From: Candidatus Aminicenantes bacterium UBA4085
GTDB taxonomy: Bacteria > Acidobacteriota > Aminicenantia > Aminicenantales > UBA4085
DNA: 8,820 nucleotides
Reading direction: 5' to 3'
Assembly (NCBI GenBank): GCA_002383325.1
Contig: DFYJ01000088.1
Coordinates: forward strand, 1-8,820
Program-made: the position numbers and the translations under genes
Notes under the pieces: model-generated
Seen by the model: the letters and a program-made list of their open reading frames with translations, nothing else
The model's database searches: none
Told to the model about the DNA's origin: nothing
Part shown: positions 1 to 7,247 of the stretch, in pieces
Layout: every line of letters begins with the position of its first letter
Position numbering within the stretch: the first letter of the stretch is position 1

Positions 1-3000
1 ACCGAAGCCCGCGTCCGCAAGCCCGTCCTGGCCTGGATGCTGATGGCCGGCACGATCGTCTTCGGCGTCGTGGCCGCCACCCGGATCGGCATCAGCCAGT
101 TCCCCGACGTCGACTTTCCGACCATCTCGGTCAACGTCTCCTGGCCCGGCGCCGCGCCCGAGGTCGTGGAGAACGACGTCGTCCAAGGTCTGGAAGAGGC
201 CCTGGTCCAGGTCGAGGGGCTCAAGGCCATCTCCTCGAGCTGCCGCTCGGGCGGCGCCTCGGTCACCCTGGAGTTCGACCTGTCGCGCAACATCGAGCTG
301 GCCCTGCAGGACGTCCAGGCCAAGGTGGCCCAGGCCCAGCGCTCGCTGCCGCGCGACCTCGATCCGCCGACCATCTCCAAGAGCAATCCCGAGGACCAGC
401 CGATCATGATGATCTCGCTGGCCGGGCCCGTGCCGCCCCGCGTCCTGGCCGACCTGATCCAGTACAGCCTCAAGGAGAAGCTGCAGACCATCCCCGGCGT
501 CGGCGAGATCAGCCTGATGGGCTTCCAGGACCGCAACGTCCGGGTCTGGCTGGACGCGGTCAAGATGGACGAGAAGGGCGTCACCGTCCGCGACGTCACC
601 TCGGCCCTGCAGCGCGAGCACGTCGAGCTGCCGGCCGGCCGGCTGGAGACCCCCGGCCGCGAGGTCAACCTGCGCGTCCTGGGCGAGGCCATCGACATCG
701 AGACCCTGCGCCACATCGTCATCCGCCAGGTCGGCGGAGCGCCCATCTACATCAACGACGTGGCCCTGGTCGAGGACGGCTTCGACGACACCCGGCGCAT
801 CGCCCGCATGGACGGCGTCCAGGCCCAGGGCCTGTCGATCAAGAAGCAGCGCGGCTCCAACGCCGTGGCCGTGGCCCGCCAGGTCCGCAAGGCCCTGGCG
901 GATTTCCAGAAGACCCTGCCCGAGGGCCTGAACTCGGCCGTCGTCTTCGACACCACCCAGTTCATCGAGGAATCGGTCCGGGAGATCGAGTTCGAGATTC
1001 TCCTCTCGGTCATTCTGACCGCCTTCGTCTGCTGGCTGTTCCTGGGCTCGCTGTCCTCGACCCTCAATGTCGTTCTGGCCATTCCCATGTCCCTACTGGG
1101 CACGGTGGCCATCATCTACTTCCTGGGCTACACCTTCAACACCTTCACCCTCCTGGCTATGGCCCTGGCCGTCGGCATCGTCGTCGATGACGCCATCATG
1201 GTCATGGAGAACATCTTCCGCCATCGGGAGGGGGGCCAAAGCCTGGTTGAAGCGGCCCTGGGCGGGACGCAGGAGATCGCCTTCGCCGCCTTAGCCGCCA
1301 CGCTGGCCGTGGTGGCCATCTTCATCCCGGTCGTCTTCGTCAAGGGCGTCATCGGCCGCTTCTTCCTCCAGTTCGGCGTCACCCTGTGCCTGGCCGTCAT
1401 GCTCTCGTACGTCGAGGCCGTGACCCTGGCCCCGGCCCGCTGCTCGCAGTTCCTGCGGACGTCGCGGGAGGGCCGCAGCCGGATCGGGCTGGCCGTGGAC
1501 CGGGGCTTCAAGCGGCTGGAGGAATTCTACGCCCGGGTCCTGGCCGGCGGCCTCCGCCGCCCGGGCTGGATCCTGCTCGGGGCGCTTCTGGTCTTCGGGG
1601 CGGCCCTGGTCATCCTGCTCGGCATGCCGGCCGAGATGGTCCCCTCGCAGGACTTGAGCCGGATGACCATCCGGCTCCAGATCCAGGTCGGGGCCGACAT
1701 CACCGAGACGGCCAGGCTGCTGCAGCGGGCCGAGGACATCGTCACGGCGCGGCCCGAGGTCGTCCGCTGCTTCACCTCGTCCGGCATGGGCAGCGGGGGC
1801 TTCATGAACATCACCCTGCTCCCGCCCAAGCAGCGCGACCTGGGCGTGGCCGAGCTGTCGACCATCATGCGGCGCGAGCTGAACGCCATCCCCGGCGTCC
1901 GGGCCGTCATCCAGGATCTATCCCAGCAGGGCCTGACCGGCCAGCGCGGCTTCCCGGTCGAGTTCTCCATCCGGGGGCCGAACTGGGACCAGCTCATCGC
2001 CCTCAGCCAGGGGATCATGAATGATCTGCGCGACAGCGGCATCGTCATCGATCTGGATTCGGACTACCGCATCGGCCAGCCCGAGCTGAGGATCATTCCG
2101 GATCGAGCCATGGCGGCCGACATCGGGGTGTCCATCGATGACGTCGCTACGACCCTCAACGCCCTGGTCGGCGGCGTCCGGGTGGGCAAGTACAGCACCG
2201 GCGGCCGCCGGGTCGATGTCCGTCTCAAGCTGCTGGCCTCCCAGCGCACCAGGCCCGAGGATCTGGCCCGGATGAAGGTCCGGACCCGGTCGAACCAGCT
2301 CGTTCCGCTGTCCTCTCTCATCACCTACCAGGAGCAGCCGGCCCTGCAGGCCATCACCCGCAAGGACCGCGAGCGGGCCATCTCCATGTATGCCAATGTC
2401 GCTCCCGGCCATGCCCAGGACGAGGCCCTGCGCTACGTCGAAGGCCTGGCCAAGGGTCTGCCGATCGGCTACCGGATCATTCTGGGCGGCTCCAGCGTCG
2501 CCTTCCGGGAATCCATGAGCAGCCTGTTGTTCGCCATGATCCTGGGCATCGGCATCGCCTACATGATCCTGGCCTCGCAGTTCAACTCCTACAAGGATCC
2601 CGTCACCATCATCACCATCCTGCCGCTGTCGATCGCCGGCGCGGTCTTCGCTCTGGCCGTGGCCGGGATGTCGCTGAACATCTTCAGCATGATCGGCCTG
2701 CTGCTGCTGATGGGCATCGTCAAGAAGAACTCCATCATCCTGGTCGACTACGCCAATGCCTTCAGGGTCCAGGGCTTCAGCGCCCGCGAGTCCATGCAGA
2801 AGGCCGGCCCCATCCGTCTGCGGCCGATCCTGATGACCGCCACCGCCACCATGATGGCCGCCATCCCGCCCGCCCTGGGGCTGGGCTCGGGCTCGGAGAT
2901 CCGGATGCCCATGGCCATCGGCGTCATCGGGGGCATGGTCCTGTCCACGGCTCTGAGCCTGGTCGTCGTCCCCTCCTTCTACGTGGTGGCCGACAAGCTG

Positions 3001-3069
3001 ACGCCGAAGAGAAAGCGGCACGCCGCCGCGCACGAACCAGCGGCCGATCAGACGCCCGTCGGAGGCTGA
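1..3069 (+). CDS. HAE-1 family RND multidrug efflux permease (AcrB/MdtB-like), 5'-truncated by window edge
   Basis: Inner-membrane, proton-driven RND pump expected to export organic compounds through an adaptor and an outer-membrane channel. The frame is open from base 1 and reads TEARVRKPVLAWMLMAG, the usual N-terminus just after the start, so only a few codons are missing. The ATG at 37 lies inside TM1 and is not the real start. Visible: 1022 residues against about 1020-1060 for the family. TM1 lies near nt 25-85, followed by a first periplasmic porter domain with ISQFPDVDFP. TM2-TM6 (about nt 985-1460) carry the proton-relay pair VVDDAI (Asp codons 1186-1191, matching AcrB D407/D408). TM7 is near 1555-1625, then a second porter domain, then TM8-TM12 (about 2510-2990) with GIVKKNSIILVDYAN; Lys at 2725-2727 matches AcrB K940. 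The DD pair places it in HAE-1 rather than the metal-exporting HME branch. Substrate cannot be read from sequence. No partner genes are in the window; they may lie upstream. A terminator follows directly. Confidence 0.96.
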   Translation, partial: TEARVRKPVLAWMLMAGTIVFGVVAATRIGISQFPDVDFPTISVNVSWPGAAPEVVENDVVQGLEEALVQVEGLKAISSSCRSGGASVTLEFDLSRNIELALQDVQAKVAQAQRSLPRDLDPPTISKSNPEDQPIMMISLAGPVPPRVLADLIQYSLKEKLQTIPGVGEISLMGFQDRNVRVWLDAVKMDEKGVTVRDVTSALQREHVELPAGRLETPGREVNLRVLGEAIDIETLRHIVIRQVGGAPIYINDVALVEDGFDDTRRIARMDGVQAQGLSIKKQRGSNAVAVARQVRKALADFQKTLPEGLNSAVVFDTTQFIEESVREIEFEILLSVILTAFVCWLFLGSLSSTLNVVLAIPMSLLGTVAIIYFLGYTFNTFTLLAMALAVGIVVDDAIMVMENIFRHREGGQSLVEAALGGTQEIAFAALAATLAVVAIFIPVVFVKGVIGRFFLQFGVTLCLAVMLSYVEAVTLAPARCSQFLRTSREGRSRIGLAVDRGFKRLEEFYARVLAGGLRRPGWILLGALLVFGAALVILLGMPAEMVPSQDLSRMTIRLQIQVGADITETARLLQRAEDIVTARPEVVRCFTSSGMGSGGFMNITLLPPKQRDLGVAELSTIMRRELNAIPGVRAVIQDLSQQGLTGQRGFPVEFSIRGPNWDQLIALSQGIMNDLRDSGIVIDLDSDYRIGQPELRIIPDRAMAADIGVSIDDVATTLNALVGGVRVGKYSTGGRRVDVRLKLLASQRTRPEDLARMKVRTRSNQLVPLSSLITYQEQPALQAITRKDRERAISMYANVAPGHAQDEALRYVEGLAKGLPIGYRIILGGSSVAFRESMSSLLFAMILGIGIAYMILASQFNSYKDPVTIITILPLSIAGAVFALAVAGMSLNIFSMIGLLLLMGIVKKNSIILVDYANAFRVQGFSARESMQKAGPIRLRPILMTATATMMAAIPPALGLGSGSEIRMPMAIGVIGGMVLSTALSLVVVPSFYVVADKLTPKRKRHAAAHEPAADQTPVGG

Positions 3070-3194
3070 TCCTCGGGCGTCCCGCCGGCTTCTGACAACC
3101 CAGCGCCCTGCCCTCCTCCCGATCAGGGGGAACGACAGGGCGCTTTTTTTATGGTTTTTTCCCATTCCCGTGGAGGGAGATTCCATCGGGAGGA
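3070..3194. other. Convergent intergenic region between the two efflux units
   Basis: This 125-nt gap separates the ends of the HAE-1 pump gene and the CDF gene. It holds the plus-strand terminator at 3102-3150. On the minus strand I find no hairpin followed by a T tract: the only other inverted repeat (TCCC 3166-3169 with GGGA 3175-3178) has four base pairs and is followed on the minus strand by G and A residues. No gene fits in the region. Confidence 0.8.
3102..3150 (+). terminator. Rho-independent terminator of the HAE-1 pump gene
   Basis: A perfect 9-bp stem pairs AGCGCCCTG (3102-3110) with CAGGGCGCT (3136-3144) and runs into a seven-T tract (3144-3150). The 25-nt loop region can fold further by pairing TCCC (3117-3120) with GGGA (3128-3131). 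It begins 32 nt after the stop codon of the pump gene. The T tract exists only on the plus strand, so the element looks one-directional and is not an obvious terminator for the convergent metal operon. Confidence 0.9.
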
Positions 3195-4088
3195 TCAGTC
3201 GCAGGAGTCGGTTGCGCAGGACCCGGCCGACGGAGATTCGATCTGGATGGTCGAATGCTTGATCCCCAACCGCTCGGCCAGGAAGCTTCGTCCGGCGGCG
3301 AGGACGGCCGGCGCATTCCCTAGGTCGTCGACGGTGATATGGACGGTCAGAGCGATGAACCCGGACGTGATGGTCCAGATATGGAGGTCGTGAATATCGC
3401 GGACGCCGGGAATTCCGGCCAGGCCCGAGCGGATCTCCTCAAGATTGAGATGGTCCGGCGTCCCCTCCATCAGGATGTGGAAAGCTTCCCGGACCAGCCT
3501 CCAGGCGCTCCAGCCGATCAGCCCGCAGAGGAGGAGGCTGACCAGAGGATCGACGATCCTCCAGCCCGTGACGCGGATGATGGCGGCGGCCGCGATCACC
3601 CCGACGCTCCCGGCGGCATCCCCGACCACGTGAAGGAAGGCCCCTTGGGAGTTCAGGTTCTCCTTGCGCCCCGCGTGAAGAATCCGGGCGACGACGAGAT
3701 TGACGGCCAGCCCCACCGCGGCGACCAGAAGCATGGAGCCGGATTCGATCTCGAGCGGGGAACGGAAGCGGCGGACGGCCTCCCAGGCGATCAGGCCCGA
3801 GACGAGCCACAGGGTTAATCCGTTGAGGAGGGCGGCGAAGATCTCGAAGCGGAACCAGCCGAAGGTTCGTTGCAGCGAGCGCGGCTTCGTCGAAAGCCAG
3901 AAGGCGAAGAGGCTGAGCCCCAGGGCTCCGGCATCCGAAGCCATATGCCCTGCGTCCGCCAGGAGCGCCAAGCTCCGGCTCAGCAGGCCGCCGGCCACCT
4001 CGAGGCCCAAGAAAAGGACCGTCAGCGCCAGGGCGATTCGCAACCCTCTTCGCGAGACGGCTCGGGCGTGATCTTCCATGGCCTGCAA
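3195..4088 (-). CDS. czcD: CDF-family zinc-type cation efflux protein (CzcD/ZitB-like)
   Basis: Inner-membrane metal/proton antiporter expected to move Zn(II), and perhaps Cd(II) or Co(II), from cytoplasm to periplasm. The 297 residues are normal length. About six hydrophobic segments precede a cytoplasmic C-terminal domain (from about residue 205). The two transport-site motifs are intact: H48-x3-D52 in TM2 (LLADAGHMASD) and H153-x3-D157 in TM5 (HVVGD), the His/Asp pattern of zinc-preferring CDFs. The C-terminal domain has IPGVRDIHDLHIWTITSG, typical of CzcD/ZitB. The TM4-TM5 loop (about 137-150) lacks the His-rich stretch common in CzcD. The tail ends SCATDSCD, with Cys291 and Cys296. Start: TTG at 4088 is supported by GGAAAGAG at 4095-4102 with a 6-nt gap; the in-frame ATG at 4079 (MEDHAR) is the alternative. 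It begins 27 nt after czcA and is probably the last gene of the operon. Family is certain; the symbol is by family and context. Confidence 0.95.
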   Translation of the reverse strand: MQAMEDHARAVSRRGLRIALALTVLFLGLEVAGGLLSRSLALLADAGHMASDAGALGLSLFAFWLSTKPRSLQRTFGWFRFEIFAALLNGLTLWLVSGLIAWEAVRRFRSPLEIESGSMLLVAAVGLAVNLVVARILHAGRKENLNSQGAFLHVVGDAAGSVGVIAAAAIIRVTGWRIVDPLVSLLLCGLIGWSAWRLVREAFHILMEGTPDHLNLEEIRSGLAGIPGVRDIHDLHIWTITSGFIALTVHITVDDLGNAPAVLAAGRSFLAERLGIKHSTIQIESPSAGSCATDSCD

Positions 4089-4119
4089 ATTATACTCTTT
4101 CCGGGGCTGCCGCCATCAA
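4089..4119 (-). promoter_or_regulatory. Candidate sigma-70-type promoter in front of the CDF gene
   Basis: A perfect TATAAT lies at 4094-4089 on the minus strand, touching the TTG codon. TTGATG (4119-4114; four of six bases of TTGACA) lies 19 nt upstream and overlaps the czcA stop codon. A transcript starting about 7 nt downstream of the box would begin near 4082, just before ATG 4079, giving an almost leaderless mRNA. The 19-nt spacer is long and the gap before any start codon tends to be AT-rich, so chance is a real possibility. Confidence 0.25.
4095..4102 (-). promoter_or_regulatory. Ribosome-binding site supporting a TTG start for the CDF gene
   Basis: On the minus strand GGAAAGAG sits 6 nt upstream of TTG at 4088-4086. 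The in-frame ATG at 4079-4077 would be 15 nt away, too far for normal use. The site therefore favours TTG, unless transcription starts within the gap (see the TATAAT entry). Confidence 0.5.
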
Positions 4120-7100
4120 GCCTTGGCCGGCGATTCCTCCTTGGGGGTGCGCTTGCGACCGGCCCCGGACCAGGCGTAGAGGGCCGGCAGGACGAGCAGG
4201 GTCATCAGAGTCGAAGTGACCAGGCCTCCCACAACGACTACGGCCAGAGGCTTTTGGATCTCCGAGCCCGGGCCCTGGGCGAAGAGCAGGGGCAGCAGGC
4301 TGAAGATGGTGATCGTGGCCGTCATCAGCACCGGCCGCAGGCGGTTGGAGCCGCCGCGCACGACGGCTTCGTCCAGGGTCAGCCCCTCCTCGCGGAGCTG
4401 GATGATGTAGGACAGCAGGACGATCCCGTTGAGGACGGCGATGCCGAATAAAGCGATGAAGCCGACCGAGGCGGGCACGGACAGATACAGGCCCGAGATC
4501 GCCAGCGACAGAACGCCGCCCACCAGAGCGAAGGGCAGGTTGAGAAGAATGAGCAGGGCCGGCCGCAGGGCGCCGAAGGTCAGGTAGAGCAGGAACACAA
4601 TCAGGCCGATGGTGGCCGGCAGGATGATGCCCAGCCGGCGCATGGCCCGCTGCTGGTTCTCGAACTGGCCGCCGTAAGTCAGATAGTAGCCGGGCGGAAG
4701 GGGGACGGACTTGGCGATATCGCGCCGGGCCTCGGCCACGAAGCCGCCCAAGTCCCGGCCGCCGATGTTGCACTCGACGCCGATCCGCCGGAGCCCCGAT
4801 TCGCGGCTGATCTGGGCCGGCCCCTCCCCCGCCGTGACGGCGGCCAGCGCGGACAGAGGCACCCGTCCCCCGGCCGGAGTGGCGACGAGAATCGCCCCGA
4901 TGGCCTGAGCCGAGTCGCGGCGGTCTTCCGGGTAGCGGAGCTGAACGCCGAAGAGCCGCTCCCCCTCGTAAAGCCGGGTGACGGTCTTGCCGCCGACCGC
5001 GGTCTCGACGACGGTCTGGACATCCTCGATCGACAGACCGTGGCGGGCGATGGCCGCCCGGTCGGGCCGGACGGTGATGTAAGGCTGGCCGGCCACGCTC
5101 TCCACGACTAAATCCTGGGCGCCCGGCAAGCCTCCGAGTGTTTCGGCGATATGGCCGGCCCGGTCCTTGAGCACGTCGAGGTCGTCTCCGAACAGCTTGA
5201 CGATGAGCTGACTGCGGGTGCCGGCCACGATCTCGTCGATGCGGCAGGCGATGGGCTGACTGAAAGAGAAGGCGATGCCGGGGATATCGGCCAGGGCGGC
5301 CCGCATCTTGTCGAACAGATCCTGGCGGGTCCGGGCCGAGGTCCACTCCGAGCGCGGCCTGAGCAGGCCGACATAGCCGGTCTTCTCGACGCCCCGGGCC
5401 TCGATGGCGATGCCCGTCTGCCCGGTCTTGCCGACGACGGTGACCAGCTCGGGGAAGCGCATCAGCCGCTCCTGGACCTTGCGGCTCGTCTCCAGGGACT
5501 CGGCCAGGGTGATGCCGGGCAGGAACTGGAAGTCCATGTCGAAGGCCCCCTCATCCATGACCGGCATGAACTCCGTTCCCAGCCGGGGAATGATGGTCAG
5601 GGCGCCGCCCAGGAGCAGGACGGAGACGATGATCGGGACGGCCTTGTGCCGGAGGCTCCAGCGGAGGGCGGGCTGATAGACCCGGCGGGCCGCCTCGATG
5701 ACGACGATCCGCCGGCCGGGCCGCGGCTTCAGAATGGTGAGGCAGAAGGCCGGGACGGCCACCAGCGACAGGACCAGCGAGGCGAACAGGGCGATGATGT
5801 GGGTGAAGGCCAGCGGCAGGAACATCTTGCCCTCGATCCCCTGCAGGGAGAAGATCGGGATGAAGGTCAGGGCGATGATGAGCTCGCCGAAGATGCTCGG
5901 CTTGCGGACTTCGAGCACGGCCTTGAGGACGACGGGCAGTCGGTGCGGGCCCGGGCCGGCCTCGGCCAGGTGGCGTTCGGCATTCTCCACCTGGATGATG
6001 GTCGCGTCGATGATCATGCCGATGGAGATGGCCAGCCCGCCCAAGGACATGAGGTTGGCCGACAGCCCGGCCAGGCGCATGGTGATGAAGGTGAACAGCG
6101 CCGACAGCGGCAGGGCCAGGATGACGATGAAGGCGCCGCGGAAGGACCGCAGGAAGAGGTAGAGGACGAAGAGGACGAGGAGCGAGCCGATGACCAGGGC
6201 CTCGGACACGGTCCGGACGCTCTTTTTCACGATATCGGAGCGGCGGTAGTACGGATCGACCTTGATTCCCGCCGGAAGGACGCGGCCGGCGTTGATTTCG
6301 GCCACCCGGGCTTCGACCGCCCGCACAACCTCCCGGCTGTTGGCGCCGCGCAGCATCATGACGACGCCTCCGACGCACTCGCCCCGGCCATCGATCATGG
6401 CGCCGCCCTGGCGGACGGCCTGGCCGGAGACGGCTTCGGCCACGTCGCGCAGGAGGACCGGCGTCCCCCGCTCGGCCTTGAGGACGATCGTCCCGATCTC
6501 CTCGGTGGATTGCAGGAGCCCGATGCCGCGGACGATGTACTGCTGGGAGCCGCCCTGGAGGATGTTGCCGCCGGCATTGAGGTTGTTGCGGCGGAGGGCC
6601 TCCGCCACGTCGCCCAGGCTGAGGCCGTACTTGAGCAGCTTGTCCGGATCGACGATGACCTGGAACTGCTTGATGTACCCGCCGAAGGAGTTGATCTCGC
6701 TGACGCCTGGAATGGACTTGAGGAGGGGGGCCAGGGTCCAGTCCTGGAGCGTCCGCAGCTCGGTCAGGGCGGCTTTCGCGTTCTCCGGGCCGCCGGGCAT
6801 AGTCCCTTTCAAGGTGTACTGGTAGATCTCGCCCATGGCCGTCGAGATGGGCCCCATGGCGATCTCGATCCCTTCGGGCACTCGTTCGCGGGCCTCGATC
6901 AGCCGCTCCAGGACCAGCTGGCGGGCGAAGTAGATGTCCACTCCGTCCTCGAAGACGGCGGTGATGACGGACAGGCCGAATTTGGAGACGGAGCGCAGCT
7001 GGGCCAGGCGCGGCAGGCCCTGCAGGGTCAGCTCCACGGGATGGGTGACAAGCTTCTCGACTTCCAGCGGGGCCAGCCCCGGGGCCTCCGAAAGGATCTC

Positions 7101-7247
7101 GACCTGGATGTTCGTCACGTCCGGGAAGGCGTCGATAGGCAGGCCCCAAAAGGCCCAGACGCCGAAGGCGACGAGGAGGATGACGCCGACCAAAACAAGG
7201 GCGCGGCGGCGGAGAGCGGACTCGATGATCCGGTCAATCATGCCCAT
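4116..7247 (-). CDS. czcA: Heavy-metal efflux RND permease (CzcA/CusA family, HME), probably divalent-metal type
   Basis: Proton-driven inner-membrane pump of a tripartite metal exporter, expected to pass periplasmic or cytoplasmic metal to the outer-membrane channel. At 1043 residues it is full length. TM1 spans about 14-36 and is followed by LPIDAFPDVTNIQVEI, the HME signature. TM2-TM6 fall within about 345-507, TM7 at about 537-554, and TM8-TM12 within about 873-1027; porter domains lie between. TM4 reads LAISIGMIIDATIIQVEN: D414 and E421 match CzcA D408 and E415, but S408 stands where CzcA has D402. At positions of the CusA methionines M573, M623 and M672 it has D572, K622 and E672 (in CRIDEIVAGTRSQ), arguing against Cu(I)/Ag(I). 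Start ATG 7247 has GGGAG at 7254-7258, 6 nt away, and overlaps the end of czcB by 14 nt. The CDF gene follows. Family is sure; exact metal is not, and the symbol is at family level. Confidence 0.95.
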   Translation of the reverse strand: MGMIDRIIESALRRRALVLVGVILLVAFGVWAFWGLPIDAFPDVTNIQVEILSEAPGLAPLEVEKLVTHPVELTLQGLPRLAQLRSVSKFGLSVITAVFEDGVDIYFARQLVLERLIEARERVPEGIEIAMGPISTAMGEIYQYTLKGTMPGGPENAKAALTELRTLQDWTLAPLLKSIPGVSEINSFGGYIKQFQVIVDPDKLLKYGLSLGDVAEALRRNNLNAGGNILQGGSQQYIVRGIGLLQSTEEIGTIVLKAERGTPVLLRDVAEAVSGQAVRQGGAMIDGRGECVGGVVMMLRGANSREVVRAVEARVAEINAGRVLPAGIKVDPYYRRSDIVKKSVRTVSEALVIGSLLVLFVLYLFLRSFRGAFIVILALPLSALFTFITMRLAGLSANLMSLGGLAISIGMIIDATIIQVENAERHLAEAGPGPHRLPVVLKAVLEVRKPSIFGELIIALTFIPIFSLQGIEGKMFLPLAFTHIIALFASLVLSLVAVPAFCLTILKPRPGRRIVVIEAARRVYQPALRWSLRHKAVPIIVSVLLLGGALTIIPRLGTEFMPVMDEGAFDMDFQFLPGITLAESLETSRKVQERLMRFPELVTVVGKTGQTGIAIEARGVEKTGYVGLLRPRSEWTSARTRQDLFDKMRAALADIPGIAFSFSQPIACRIDEIVAGTRSQLIVKLFGDDLDVLKDRAGHIAETLGGLPGAQDLVVESVAGQPYITVRPDRAAIARHGLSIEDVQTVVETAVGGKTVTRLYEGERLFGVQLRYPEDRRDSAQAIGAILVATPAGGRVPLSALAAVTAGEGPAQISRESGLRRIGVECNIGGRDLGGFVAEARRDIAKSVPLPPGYYLTYGGQFENQQRAMRRLGIILPATIGLIVFLLYLTFGALRPALLILLNLPFALVGGVLSLAISGLYLSVPASVGFIALFGIAVLNGIVLLSYIIQLREEGLTLDEAVVRGGSNRLRPVLMTATITIFSLLPLLFAQGPGSEIQKPLAVVVVGGLVTSTLMTLLVLPALYAWSGAGRKRTPKEESPAKA

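Noticed and set aside
3166..3178. A small inverted repeat (TCCC/GGGA) considered as a minus-strand terminator for the CDF gene.
   Set aside because: The stem is only four base pairs and no T tract follows on the minus strand.
1918..3186. A minus-strand open frame of about 422 codons opposite the HAE-1 pump gene.
   Set aside because: The product is low-complexity Asp/Gln/Gly/His-rich sequence complementary to the transmembrane-rich pump codons; no domain or ribosome site supports it.
3151..3393. A short plus-strand frame beginning at ATG 3151 right after the terminator T tract.
   Set aside because: It has no ribosome-binding site, starts after a strong terminator and lies mostly antisense to the CDF gene, whose motifs are clear.
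4116..7247. Calling the heavy-metal pump a CusA copper/silver exporter because its TM4 lacks the CzcA DFG Asp.
   Set aside because: All three CusA metal-binding methionine positions carry other residues (Asp, Lys, Glu), and a zinc-type CDF gene follows; no CusF-like gene is seen.
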